Source: Petrolisthes cinctipes (lineage: Eukaryota; Arthropoda; Malacostraca; Decapoda; Porcellanidae). Taken from it: a stretch of DNA of 64,000 bases. The DNA lies in the NCBI GenBank assembly GCA_033782935.1, contig JAWQEG010000411.1, forward strand, positions 1,299,501-1,363,500, given 5' to 3'. The notes beneath the pieces were generated by a model. The model did not search any database. It saw nothing but the letters and a program-made list of their open reading frames with translations, and had not been told where the DNA came from. Numbering within the stretch: the first letter of the stretch is position 1; each line of letters starts with the position of its first letter. The translations under genes and the position numbers were made by a program. Shown here one piece after another: positions 1 through 13,082 of this stretch.

Positions 1-931
1 AGATATAAACGGGTACAGGAGATACATGCACATATTGACTTTGGGCATCTAAAATATCGATTTTCAGCATGTTTTGGGCCTGTATTTTGAAAATACTCTA
101 ACACTGAGTAGGCATGTACAGATTGCTTCTGGGACCCCAAAACATTGAATTTTCGGGTGTTTTGAGCCTGAATTTGAGATATAAACGGGTACTGAAGATG
201 CATGCACATATCGACTTTTGTGCACCTAAAAGATCGATTTTCAGTATGTTTTGAGCATGTATTTTGAAAATACTCTAACACGGAGTAGGCATGTACAGAT
301 CGCTTCTGAGACCCCTAAATATCGAATTTTCGGGTGTTTTGGGACTGAATTTGAGATATCGACTTTTTGGCATCTAAAAGATCGATTTTTAGCATGTTTT
401 TAGCCTATATTTTGAAAATATTCTAGCACTGTACAGATTGCTTCTGGGACCCCAAAATATTGAATATTCGGGTGTTTTGAGCCTGAATTTGAGATATAAA
501 CGGGTACAGAAGATGCATGCACATATCGACTTTTGGGCACCTAAAAGATCGATTTTCAGTATGTTTTTGGCCTTTATTTTGAAAATACTCTAACACGGAG
601 TAGGCATGTACAGATACCTTCTGGGACCTCTAAATATCGAATTTTCGGGTGTTTTGGGACTGAATTTGAGATATCGATTTTTTGGCACCTAAAATGTCGA
701 TTTTTAGCATGTTTTTAGCCTAAATTTAGAAAATATTCTAGCACTGTTTAGGCATGTACAGATTGCTTCTGGGACCCCAAAATATTGAATTTTCGGGTGT
801 TTTGAGCCTGAATTTGAGATATAAACGGGTACAGAAGATACATGCACATATTGACTTTGGGCATCTAAAATATCGATTTTCAGCATGTTTTGGGCCTGTA
901 TTTTGAAAATACTCTAACACTGAGTAGGCAT

Positions 932-1108
932 GTACAGATTGCTTCTGGGACCCCAAAATATTGAATTTTCGGGTGTTTTGAGCCTGAATTTGAGATATAA
1001 ACGGGTACTGAAGATGCATGCACATATCGACTTTTGTGCACCTAAAAGATCGATTTTCAGTATGTTTTGAGCATGTATTTTGAAAATACTCTAACACGGA
1101 GTAGGCAT
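932..1108. repeat. Full-length 177-bp monomer, a dimer of 88- and 89-bp half-units
   Basis: Representative full monomer. The first half (932-1019) and second half (1020-1108) align over their whole length. GTACAGAT matches GCACATAT 88 bp later. TGAATTTTCGGGTGTTTTGAG matches CGATTTTCAGTATGTTTTGAG 89 bp later. The stretch starting GAGATATAAAC matches the one starting GAAAATACTC 90 bp later. The ancestral unit was therefore about 88 bp and the 177-bp unit is a diverged dimer. GC is 67 of 177 by hand count. The second half contains TATTTTGAAAATA, a 6-bp inverted repeat around one base. Confidence 0.88.
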
Positions 1109-1246
1109 GTACAGATCGCTTCTGAGACCCCTAAATATCGAATTTTCGGGTGTTTTGGGACTGAATTTGAGATATCGACTTTTTGGCACCTAAAAGATCG
1201 ATTTTTAGCATGTTTTTAGCCTATATTTTGAAAATATTCTAGCACT
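1109..1246. repeat. Short 138-bp monomer (deleted form)
   Basis: Compared with the 177-bp monomer this copy lacks about 28 bp between GAGATAT and CGACTTTT, the part that in full monomers carries AAACGGGTAC and ATGCATGCAC. It also lacks about 11 bp (GAGTAGGCAT) at its end, so GCACT runs straight into GTACAGAT. The 148-bp form (for example 608-755) has only the first deletion. Short forms are distributed throughout the array at fixed places in the higher-order units, so they are inherited parts of those units and not random damage. Confidence 0.85.
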
Positions 1247-4200
1247 GTACAGATTGCTTCTGGGACCCCAAAATATTGAATTTTCGGGTGTTTTGAGCCT
1301 GAATTTGAGATATAAACGGGTACAGAAGATACATGCACATATCGACTTTTGGGCACCTAAAAGATCGATTTTCAGTATGTTTTTAGCCTGTATTTTGAAA
1401 ATACTCTAACACGGAGTAGGCATGTACAGATACCTTCTGGGACCTCTAAATATCGAATTTTCGGGTGTTTTGGGACTGAATTTGAGATATCGATTTTTTG
1501 GCACCTAAAATGTCGATTTTTAGCATGTTTTTAGCCTATATTTTGAAAATATTCTAGCACTGTGTAGACATGTACAGATTGCTTCTGGGACCCCAAAATA
1601 TTGAATTTTCGGGTGTTTTGAGCCTGAATTTGAGATATAAACGGGTACAGAAGATATATGCACATATTGACTTTGGGCATCTAAAATATCGATTTTCAGC
1701 ATGTTTTGGGCCTTTATTTTGAAAATACTCTAACACTGAGTAGGCATGTACAGATTGCTTCTGGGACCCCAAAATATTGAATTTTCGGGTGTTTTGAGCC
1801 TGAATTTGAGATATAAACGAGTACAGAAGATACATGCACATATTGACTTTGGGCATCTAAAATATCGATTTTCATCATGTTTTGGGCCTGTATTTTGAAA
1901 ATACTCTAACACTGAGTAGGTATGTACAGATTGCTTCTGGGATCCCAAAATATTGAATTTTCGGGTGTTTTGAGCCTGAATTTGAGATATAAACGGGTAC
2001 TGAAGATGCATGCACATATCGACTTTTGTGCACCTAAAAGATCGATTTTCAGTATGTTTTGAGCATGTATTTTGAAAATACTCTAACACGGAGTAGGCAT
2101 GTACAGATCGCTTCTGGGACCCCTAAACATTGAATTTTCGGGTGTTTTGGGACTGAATTTGAGATATCGACTTTTTGGCACCTAAAAGATCGATTTTTAG
2201 CATGTTTTTAGCCTATATTTTGAAAATATTCTAGCACTGTACAGATTGCTTCTGGGACCCCAAAATATTGAATTTTCGGGTGTTTTGAGCCTGAATTTGA
2301 GATATAAACGGGTACAGAAGATGCATGCACATATTGACTTTGGGCACCAAAAATATCGATTTTCAGCATGTTTTGGGCCTGAATTTTGAAAATACTCTAA
2401 CACTGAGTAGGCATGTACAGATCGCTTCTGGGACCCCAAAATATCGAATTTTCGGGTGTTTAGGGCCAGAATTTGAGATATAAACGGGTACAGAAGATCC
2501 ATGCACATATCGACTTTTGGGCACCTAAAAGATCGATTTTCAGTATGTTTTTGGCCTGTATTTTGAAAATACTCTAACACGGAGTAGGCATGTACAGATA
2601 CCTTCTGGGACCTCTAAATATCGAATTTTCGGGTGTTTTGGGACTGAATTTGTGATATCGATTTTTTGGCACCTATAATGTCGATTTTTAGCATGTTTTT
2701 AGCCTATATTTTGAAAATATTCTAGCACTGTGTAGGCATGTACAGATTGCTTCTGGGACCCCAAAATATTGAATTTTCGGGTGTTTTCAGCCTGAATTTG
2801 AGATATAAACGGGTACTGAAGATGCATGCACATATCGACTTTTGTGCACCCAAAAGATCGATTTTCAGTATGTTTTGAGCATGTATTTTGAAAATACTCT
2901 AACACGGAGTAGGCATGTACAGATCGCTACTGGGACCCCTAAATATTGAATTTTCGGGTGTTTTGGGACTGAATTTGAGATATCGACTTTTTGGCACCTA
3001 AAAGATCGATTTTTAGCATGTTTTTAGCCTATATTTTGAAAATATTCTAGCACTGTACAGATTGCTTCTGGGACCCCAAAATATTGAATTTTCGGGTGTT
3101 TTGAGCCTGAATTTGAGATATAAACGGGTACAGAAGATACATGCACATATTGACTTTGGGCACCAAAAATATCGATTTTCAGCATGTTTTGGGCCTGAAT
3201 TTTGAAAATACTCTAACACTGAGTAGGCATGTACAGATCGCTTCTGGGACCCCAAAATATCGAATTTTCGGGTGTTTAGGGCCAGAATTTGAGATATAAA
3301 CGGGTACAGAAGATGCATGCACATATCGACTTTTGTGCACCTAAAAGATCGATTTTCAGTATGTTTTGAGCATGTATTTTGAAAATACTCTAACACGGAG
3401 TAGGCATGTACAGATCGCTTCTGGGACCCCTAAATATCGAATTTTCGGGTGTTTTGGGACTGAATTTGAGATATCGACTTATTGGCACCTAAAAGATCGA
3501 TTTTTAGCATGTTTTTAGCCTATATTTTGAAAATATTCTAGCACTGAGTAGGCATGTACAGATTGCTTCATGGACCCCAAAATATTGAATTTTCGGGTGT
3601 TTTGAGCCTGAATTTGAGATATAAACGGGTACAGAAGATACATGCACATATTGACTTTGGGCACCAAAAATATCGATTTTCAGCATGTTTTGGGCCTGAA
3701 TTTTGAAAATACTCTAACACTGAGTAGGCATGTACAGATTGCTTCTGGGACCCCAAAATATTGAATTTTCGGGTGTTTTGAGCCTGAATTTGAGATATAA
3801 ACGGGTACAGAAGATACATGCACATATTGACTTTGGGCATCTAAAATATCGATTTTCAGCATGTTTTGGGCCTGTATTTTGAAAATACTCTAACACTGAG
3901 TAGGCATGTACAGATTGCTTCTGGGATCCCAAAATATTGAATTTTCGGGTGTTTTGAGCCTGAATTTGAGATATAAACGGGTACTGAAGATGCATGCACA
4001 TATCGACTTTTGTGCACCTAAAAGATCGATTTTCAGTATGTTTTGAGCATGTATTTTGAAAATACTCTAACACGGAGTAGGCATGTACAGATCGCTTCTC
4101 GGACCCCTAAATATCGAATTTTCGGGTGTTTTGGGACTGAATTTGAGATATCGACTTTTTGGCACCTAAAAGATCGATTTTTAGCATGTTTTTAGCCTAT

Positions 4201-4379
4201 ATTTTGAAAATATTCTAGCACTGTACAGATTGCTTCTGGGACCCCAAAATATTGAATTTTCGGGTGTTTTGAGCCTGAATTTGAGATATAAACGGGTACA
4301 GAAGATACATGCACATATTGACTTTGGGCACCAAAAATATCGATTTTCAGCATGTTTTGGGCCTGAATTTTGAAAATAC

Positions 4380-6770
4380 TCTAACACTGAGTAGGCATGT
4401 ACAGATTGCTTCTGGGACCCCAAAATATTGTATTTTCGGGTGTTTTGAGCCTGAATTTGAGATATAAACGGGTACTTAAGATGCATGCACATATCGACTT
4501 TTGTGCACCTAAAAGATCGATTTTCAGTATGTTTTGAGCATGTATTTTGAAAATACTCTAACACGGAGTAGACATGTACAGATCGCTTCTGGGACCCCTA
4601 AATATCGAATTTTCGGGTGTTTTGGGACTGAATTTGAGATATCGACTTTTTGGCACCTAAAAGATCGATTTTTAGCATGTTTTTAGCCTATATTTTGAAA
4701 ATATTCTAGCACTGAGTAGGCATGTACAGATTGCTTCTGGGAACCCAAAATATTGAATTTTCGGGTGTTTTGAGCCTGAATTTGAGATATAAACGGGTAC
4801 AGAAGATGCATGCACATATCGACTTTTGGGAACCTAAAAGATCGATTTTCAGTATGTTTTTGGCCTGTATTCTGAAAATACTCTAACACGGAGTAAGCAT
4901 GTACAGATACCTTCTGGGACCTCTAAATATCGAATTTTCGGGTGTTTTGGGACTGAATTTGAGATATCGATTTTTTGGCACCTAAAATGTCGATTTTTAG
5001 CATGTTTTTATCCTATATTTTGAAAATATTCTAGCACTGTGCAGATTGCTTATGGGACCCCAAAATATTGAATTTTCGGGTGTTTTGAGCCTGAATTTGA
5101 GATATAAACGGGTACAGAAGATACATGCACATATTGACTTTGGGCATCTAAAATATCGATTTTCAGCATGTTTTTGGCCTGTATTTTGAAAATACTCTAA
5201 CACTGAGTAGTCATGTACAGATTGCTTCTGGGACCCCAAAATATTGAATTTTCGGGTGTTTTGAGCCTGAATTTGAGATATAAACGAGTACAGAAGATAC
5301 ATGCACATATTGACTTTGGGCATCTAAAATATCGATTTTCAGCATGTTTTGGGCCTGTATTTTGAAAATAATCTAACACTGAGTAGGCATGTAGAGATTG
5401 CTTCTGGGACCCCAAAATATTGTATTTTCGGGTGTTTTGAGACTGAATTTGAGATATAAACGGGTACTGAAGATGCATGCACATATCGACTTTTGGGCAC
5501 CTAAAAGATCGATTTTCAGCATGTTTTGGGCCTGTATTTTGAAAATACTCTAACACTGAGTAGGCATGTACAGATTGCTTCTGGGACCCCAAAATATTGT
5601 ATTTTCGGGTGTTTTGAGCCTGAATTTGAGATATAAACGGGTACTGAAGATGCATGCACATATCGACTTTTGTGCACATAAAAGATCGATTTTCAGTATG
5701 TTTTGAGCATGTATTTTGAAAATACTCTAACACGGAGTAGGCATGTACAGATCGCTTCTGGGACCCCTAAATATCGAATTTTCGGGTGTTTTGGGACTGA
5801 ATTTGAGATATCGACTTTTTGGCACCTAAAAGATCGATTTTTAGCATGTTTTTAGCCTATATTTTGAAAATATTCTAGCACTGAGTAGGCATGTACAGAT
5901 TGCTTCTGGGACCCCAAAATATTGAATTTTCGGGTGTTTTGAGCCTGAATTTGAGATATAAACGGGTACAGAAGATGCATACACATATCGACTTTTGGGA
6001 TCCTAAAAGATCGATTTTCAGTATGTTTTTGGCCTGTATTTTGAAAATACTCTAACACGGAGTAAGCATGTACAGATACCTTCTGGGACCTCTAAATATC
6101 GAATTTTCGGGTGTTTTGGGACTGAATTTGAGATATCGATTTTTTGGCACCTAAAATGTCGATTTTTAGCATGTTTTTTGCCTATATTTTGAAAATATTC
6201 TAGCACTGTGCAGATTGCTTCTGGGACCCCAAAATATTGAATATTCGGGTGTTTTGAGCCTGAATTTGAGATATAAACGGGTACAGAAGATACATGCACA
6301 TATTGACTTTGGGCATCTAAAATATCGATTTTCAGCATGTTTTGGGCCTGTATTTTGAAAATACTCTAACACTGAGTAGTCATGTACAGATTGCTTCCTT
6401 TGTACCCCAAAATATTGAATTTTCGGGTGTTTTGAGCCTGAATTTGAGATATAAACGAGTACAGAAGATACATGCACATATTGACTTTGGGCATCTAAAA
6501 TATCGATTTTCAGCATGTTTTGGGCCTGTATTTTGAAAATACTCTAACACTGAGTAGGCATGTAGAGATTGCTTCTGGGACCCCAAAATATTGTATTTTC
6601 GGGTGTTTTGAGCCTGAATTTGAGATATAAACGGGTACTGAAGATGCATGCACATATCGACTTTTGTGCACCTAAAAGATCGATTTTCAGTATGTTTTGA
6701 GCATGTATTTTGAAATACTCTAACACGGAGTAGGCATGTACAGATCGCTTCTGGGACCCCTAAATATCGA
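4380..6770. repeat. Array block duplicated at 10,692-13,082
   Basis: This block matches 10,692-13,082 at an offset of 6,312 bp. Shared rare variants include GGTACTTAAGATG near 4,471, the BamHI-like GGGATCC near 5,997, and TTCCTTTGTACCCC near 6,395. The partner diverges after about 6,770, where this copy reads TTTTCTGGTG and AAAAGATTGA. Confidence 0.87.
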
Positions 6771-9700
6771 ATTTTCTGGTGTTTTGGGACTGAATTTGAG
6801 ATATCGACTTTTTGGCACCTAAAAGATTGATTTTTAGCATGTTTTAAGCCTATATTTTGAAAATATTCTAGCACTGTGTAGGCATGTACAGATTGCTTCT
6901 GGGACCCCAAAATATTGAATTTTCGGGTGTTTTGAGCCTGAATTTGAGATATAAACGGGTACAGAATATACATGCACATATTGACTTTGGGCACCAAAAA
7001 TATCGATTTTCAGCATGTTTTGGGCCTGAATTTTGAAAATACTCTAACACGGAGTAGGCATGTACAGATTGCTTCTGGGACCCCAAAATATTGAATTTTC
7101 GGGTGTTTAGGGCCAGAATTTGAGATATAAACGGGTACAGAAGATGCATGCACATATCGACTTTTGGGCACCTAAAAGATCGATTTTCAGTATGTTTTTG
7201 GCCTGTATTTTGAAAATACTCTAACACGGAGTAGGCATGTACAGATACCTTTTGGGACCTCTAAATATCGAATTTTCGGGTGTTTTGGGACTGAATTTGA
7301 GATATCGATTTTTTGGCACCTAAAATGTCGATTTTTAGCATGTTTTTAGCCTATATTTTGAAAATATTCTTGCACTGTGTAGGCATGTACAGATTGCTTC
7401 TGGGACCCCAAAATATTGAATTTTCGGGTGTTTTGAGCCTGAATTTGAGATATAAACGGGTACAGAAGATACATGCACATATTGACTTTGGGCACCAAAA
7501 ATATCGATTTTCAGCATGTTTTGGGCCTGAATTTTGAAAATACTCTAACACGGAGTAGGCATGTACAGATACCTTCTGGGACCTCTAAATATCGAATTTT
7601 CGGGTGTTCTGGGACTGAATTTGAGATATCGATTTTTTGGCACCTAAAATGTCGATTTTTAGCATGTTTTTAGCCTATATTTTGAAAATATTCTAGCACT
7701 GTGTAGGCATGTACAGATTGCTTCTGGGACCCCAAAATATTGAATTTTCGGGTGTTTTGAGCCTGAATTTGAGATATAAACGGGTACAGAAGATACATGC
7801 ACATATTGACTTTGGGCATCTAAAATATCGATTTTCAGCATGTTTTGGGCCTGTATTTTGAAAATACTCTAACACTGAGTAGGCATGTACAGATTGCTTC
7901 TGGGACCCCAAAATATTGAATTTTCGGGTGTTTTGAGCCTGAATTTGAGATATAAACGGGTACTGAAGATGCATGCACATATCGACTTTTGTGCACCTAA
8001 AAGATCGATTTTCAGTATGTTTTGAGCATGTATTTTGAAAATACTCTAACACGGAGTAGGCATGTACAGATACCTTCTGGGACCTCTAAATATCGAATTT
8101 TCGGGTGTTTTGGGACTGAATTTGAGATATCGATTTTTTGGCACCTAAAATGTCGATTTTTAGCATGTTTTTAGCCTATATTTTGAAAATATTCTAGCAC
8201 TGTGTAGGCATGTACAGATTGCTTCTGGGACCCCAAAATATTGAATTTTCGGGTGTTTTGAGCCTGAATTTGAGATATAAACGGGTACAGAAGATACATG
8301 CACATATTGACTTTGGGCATCTAAAATATCGATTTTCAGCATGTTTTGGGCCTGTATTTTGAAAATACTCTAACACTGAGAAGGCATGTACAGATTGCTT
8401 CTGGGACCCCAAAATATTGAATTTTCGGGTGTTTTGAGCCTGAATTTGAGATATAAACGGGTACTGAAGATACATGCACATATTGACTTTGGGCATCTAA
8501 AATATCGATTTTCAGCATCTTTTGGGCCTATATTTTGAAAATACTCTAACACTGAGAAGGCATGTACAGATTGCTTCTGGGACCCCAAAATATTGAATTT
8601 TCGGGTGTTTTGAGCCTGAATTTGAGATATAAACGGGTACTGAAGATGCATGCACATATCGACTTTTGTGCGCCTAAAAGATCGATTTTCAGTATGTTTT
8701 GAACATGTTTTTTGAAAATACTTTAACACGGAGTAGGCATGTACAGATCGCTTCTGGGACCCCTAAATATCGAATTTTCGGGTGTTTTGGGACTGAATTT
8801 GAGATATCGACTTTTTGGCACCTAAAAGATCGATTTTTAGCATGTTTTTAGCCTATATTTTGAAAATATTCTAGCACTATACAGATTGCTTCTGGGACCC
8901 CAAAATATTGAATTTTCGGGTGTTTTGAGCCTGAATTTGAGATATAAACGGGTACAGAAGATACATGCACATATTGACTTTGGGCACCAAAAATATCGAT
9001 TTTCAGCATGTTTTGGGCCTGAATTTTGAAAATACTCTAACACGGAGTAGGCATGTACAGATCGCTTCTGGGACCCCTAAATATCGAATTTTCGGGTGTT
9101 TTGGGACTGAATTTGAGATATCGACTTTTTGGCACCTAAAAGATTGATTTTTAGCATGTTTTAAGCCTATATTTTGAAAATATTCTAGCACTGTGTAGGC
9201 ATGTACAGATTGCTTCTGGGACCCCAAAATATTGAATTTTCGGGTGTTTTGAGCCTGAATTTGAGATATAAACAGGTACAGAATATACATGCACATATTG
9301 ACTTTGGGCACCAAAAATATCGATTTTCAGCATGTTTTGGGCCTGAATTTTGAAAATACTCTAACACGGAGTAGGCATGTACAGATCGCTTCTGGGACCC
9401 CAAAATATCGAATTTTCGGGTGTTTAGGGCCAGAATTTGAGATATAAACGGGTACAGAAGATGCATGCACATATCGACTTTTGTGCACGTAAAAGATCGA
9501 TTTTCAGTATGTTTTTGGCCTGTATTTTGAAAATACTCTAACACGGAGTAGGCATGTACAGATACCTTTTGGGACCTCTAAATATCGAATTTTCGGGTGT
9601 TTTGGGACTGAATTTGAGATATCGATTTTTTGGCACCTAAAATGTCGATTTTTAGCATGTTTTTAGCCTATATTTTGAAAATATTCTTGCACTGTGTAGG

Positions 9701-10691
9701 CATGTACAGATTGCTTCTGGGACCCCAAAATATTTAATTTTCGGGTGTTTTGAGCCTGAATTTGAGATATAAACGGGTACTGAAGATGCATGCACATATC
9801 GACTTTTGTGCACCTAAAAGATCGATTTTCAGTATGTTTTGAACATGTTTTTTGAAAATACTCTAACACGGAGTAGGCATGTACAGATCGCTTCTGGGAC
9901 CCCTATATATCGGATTTTCGGGTGTTTTGGGACTGAATTTGAGATATCGACTTTTTGGCACCTAAAAGATCGATTTTTAGCATGTTTTTAGCCTATATTT
10001 TGAAAATATTCTAGCACTGAGTAGGCATGTACAGATTGCTTCTGGGACCCCAAAATATTGAATTTTCGGGTGTTTTGAGCCTGAATTTGAGATATAAACG
10101 GGTACAGAAGATACATGCACATATTGACTTTGGGCACCAAAAATATCGATTTTTAGCATGTTTTGGGCCTGAATTTTGAAAATACTCTAACACTGAATAG
10201 GGATGTACAGATCGCTTCTGGGACCCGCAAATATCGAATTTTCGGGTGTTTAGGACTAGAATTTGAGATATAAATGGGTACAGAAGATGCATGCACATAT
10301 CGACTTTTGGGCACCTAAAAGATCGATTTTCAGTATGTTTTTGGCCTGTATTTTAAAAAATACTCTAACACGGAGTAGGCATGTACAGATACCTTCTGGG
10401 ACCTCTAAATATCGAATTTTCGGGTGTTTTGAGACTGAATTTGAGATATCGATTTTCTGGCACCTAAAATGTCGATGTTTAGCATGTTTTTAGCCTATAT
10501 TTTGAAAATATTCTAGCACTGTGTAGATGCGCATGTACAGATTGCTTCTGGGACCCCAAAATATTGAATTTTAGGGTGTTTTGAGCCTGAATTTGAGATA
10601 TAAACGGGTACAGAAGATACATGCACATATTGACGTTGGGCATCTAAAATATCGATTTTCAGCATGTTTTGGGACTTTTTTTTAAAAATAC
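6771..10691. repeat. Array segment of mixed monomers between two duplicated blocks
   Basis: Ordinary satellite monomers with no clean 816-bp period. Its right part, about 9,977-10,660, matches 14,148-14,830 at an offset of 4,171 (4,170 after a one-base insertion near 10,353), sharing the rare TTTAGGACTAGAATTTG variant and the insertion variant GTAGATGCGCATG or GTAGATGCGAATG. Near 10,675-10,690 a monomer is unusual, reading GGGACTTTTTTTTAAAAATA, and it lies exactly where the next duplicated block begins. No gene is present. Confidence 0.82.
10223..10239 (-). other. CENP-B-box-like motif in one monomer class (representative copy)
   Basis: Read on the minus strand the 17 bp are ATTCGATATTTGCGGGT. 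The mammalian CENP-B box core is NTTCGNNNNANNCGGGN. TTCG and CGGG match with the right spacing; the central A is T here, so 8 of 9 key bases agree. Other copies of this monomer class begin at 13,393, 14,394, 16,381, 20,003, 27,919, 30,258, 42,239, 54,313 and 60,317; I count about 30 in the array. The commoner monomers read GGGG or GAGG in place of CGGG and match less well. Whether any protein binds is unknown. Confidence 0.35.
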
Positions 10692-13082
10692 TCTAACACT
10701 GAGTAGGCATGTACAGATTGCTTCTGGGACCCCAAAATATTGTATTTTCGGGTGTTTTGAGCCTGAATTTGAGATATAAACGGGTACTTAAGATGCATGC
10801 ACATATCGACTTTTGTGCACCTAAAAGATCGATTTTCAGTATGTTTTGAGCATGTATTTTGAAAATACTCTAACACGGAGTAGACATGTACAGATCGCTT
10901 CTGGGACCCCTAAATATCGAATTTTCGGGTGTTTTGGGACTGAATTTGAGATATCGACTTTTTGGCACCTAAAAGATCGATTTTTAGCATGTTTTTAGCC
11001 TATATTTTGAAAATATTCTAGCACTGAGTAGGCATGTACAGATTGCTTCTGGGAACCCAAAATATTGAATTTTCGGGTGTTTTGAGCCTGAATTTGAGAT
11101 ATAAACGGGTACAGAAGATGCATGCACATATCGACTTTTGGGAACCTAAAAGATCGATTTTCAGTATGTTTTTGGCCTGTATTCTGAAAATACTCTAACA
11201 CGGAGTAAGCATGTACAGATACCTTCTGGGACCTCTAAATATCGAATTTTCGGGTGTTTTGGGACTGAATTTGAGATATCGATTTTTTGGCACCTAAAAT
11301 GTCGATTTTTAGCATGTTTTTATCCTATATTTTGAAAATATTCTAGCACTGTGCAGATTGCTTATGGGACCCCAAAATATTGAATTTTCGGGTGTTTTGA
11401 GCCTGAATTTGAGATATAAACGGGTACAGAAGATACATGCACATATTGACTTTGGGCATCTAAAATATCGATTTTCAGCATGTTTTTGGCCTGTATTTTG
11501 AAAATACTCTAACACTGAGTAGTCATGTACAGATTGCTTCTGGGACCCCAAAATATTGAATTTTCGGGTGTTTTGAGCCTGAATTTGAGATATAAACGAG
11601 TACAGAAGATACATGCACATATTGACTTTGGGCATCTAAAATATCGATTTTCAGCATGTTTTGGGCCTGTATTTTGAAAATAATCTAACACTGAGTAGGC
11701 ATGTAGAGATTGCTTCTGGGACCCCAAAATATTGTATTTTCGGGTGTTTTGAGACTGAATTTGAGATATAAACGGGTACTGAAGATGCATGCACATATCG
11801 ACTTTTGGGCACCTAAAAGATCGATTTTCAGCATGTTTTGGGCCTGTATTTTGAAAATACTCTAACACTGAGTAGGCATGTACAGATTGCTTCTGGGACC
11901 CCAAAATATTGTATTTTCGGGTGTTTTGAGCCTGAATTTGAGATATAAACGGGTACTGAAGATGCATGCACATATCGACTTTTGTGCACATAAAAGATCG
12001 ATTTTCAGTATGTTTTGAGCATGTATTTTGAAAATACTCTAACACGGAGTAGGCATGTACAGATCGCTTCTGGGACCCCTAAATATCGAATTTTCGGGTG
12101 TTTTGGGACTGAATTTGAGATATCGACTTTTTGGCACCTAAAAGATCGATTTTTAGCATGTTTTTAGCCTATATTTTGAAAATATTCTAGCACTGAGTAG
12201 GCATGTACAGATTGCTTCTGGGACCCCAAAATATTGAATTTTCGGGTGTTTTGAGCCTGAATTTGAGATATAAACGGGTACAGAAGATGCATACACATAT
12301 CGACTTTTGGGATCCTAAAAGATCGATTTTCAGTATGTTTTTGGCCTGTATTTTGAAAATACTCTAACACGGAGTAAGCATGTACAGATACCTTCTGGGA
12401 CCTCTAAATATCGAATTTTCGGGTGTTTTGGGACTGAATTTGAGATATCGATTTTTTGGCACCTAAAATGTCGATTTTTAGCATGTTTTTTGCCTATATT
12501 TTGAAAATATTCTAGCACTGTGCAGATTGCTTCTGGGACCCCAAAATATTGAATATTCGGGTGTTTTGAGCCTGAATTTGAGATATAAACGGGTACAGAA
12601 GATACATGCACATATTGACTTTGGGCATCTAAAATATCGATTTTCAGCATGTTTTTGGCCTGTATTTTGAAAATACTCTAACACTGAGTAGTCATGTACA
12701 GATTGCTTCCTTTGTACCCCAAAATATTGAATTTTCGGGTGTTTTGAGCCTGAATTTGAGATATAAACGAGTACAGAAGATACATGCACATATTGACTTT
12801 GGGCATCTAAAATATCGATTTTCAGCATGTTTTGGGCCTGTATTTTGAAAATACTCTAACACTGAGTAGGCATGTAGAGATTGCTTCTGGGACCCCAAAA
12901 TATTGTATTTTCGGGTGTTTTGAGCCTGAATTTGAGATATAAACGGGTACTGAAGATGCATGCACATATCGACTTTTGTGCACCTAAAAGATCGATTTTC
13001 AGTATGTTTTGAGCATGTATTTTGAAAATACTCTAACACGGAGTAGGCATGTACAGATCGCTTCTGGGACCCCTAAATATCG
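10692..13082. repeat. Second copy of the block at 4,380-6,770
   Basis: Same order and variants as the partner 6,312 bp upstream. After about 11,830 this block is also part of a longer block that recurs at 40.68-43.91 kb (offset 28,846). Confidence 0.86.

Larger units (their letters stand above)
608..1423. repeat. 816-bp higher-order repeat unit (five monomers)
   Basis: One complete higher-order unit, counted from GTACAGAT to GTACAGAT. Its monomers are 608-755 (148 bp), 756-931 (176), 932-1108 (177), 1109-1246 (138) and 1247-1423 (177), which sum to 816. The next unit starts at 1424 with the same order of variants. The same 816-bp spacing is seen around 21.9-23.9 kb and 47.1-48.3 kb, and an 813-bp form at 17.46-18.28 and 21.08-21.90 kb. 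Elsewhere the monomers are in other orders, so the 816-bp unit is one local form and not the period of the whole array. Confidence 0.9.
1..4310. repeat. Array block duplicated at 22,010-26,320
   Basis: This block matches 22,010-26,320 at a constant offset of 22,009 bp, including private variants: ACAGGAG at the very start, GAATATTCGGG near 472, and TAGCCTAAATTTAGAAAATA near 717. One difference I noticed is AAACATTG near 2,126 against AAATATTG in the partner. The copies part company between about 4,300 and 4,420, where CGCTTCTGGGACCCCAAAATATCG in the partner has no equivalent here. The left end is cut by the window edge. Confidence 0.88.

Noticed and set aside
10223..10239. A canonical CENP-B box
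   Set aside because: The central key A is replaced by T in all copies I read, so it is only box-like.
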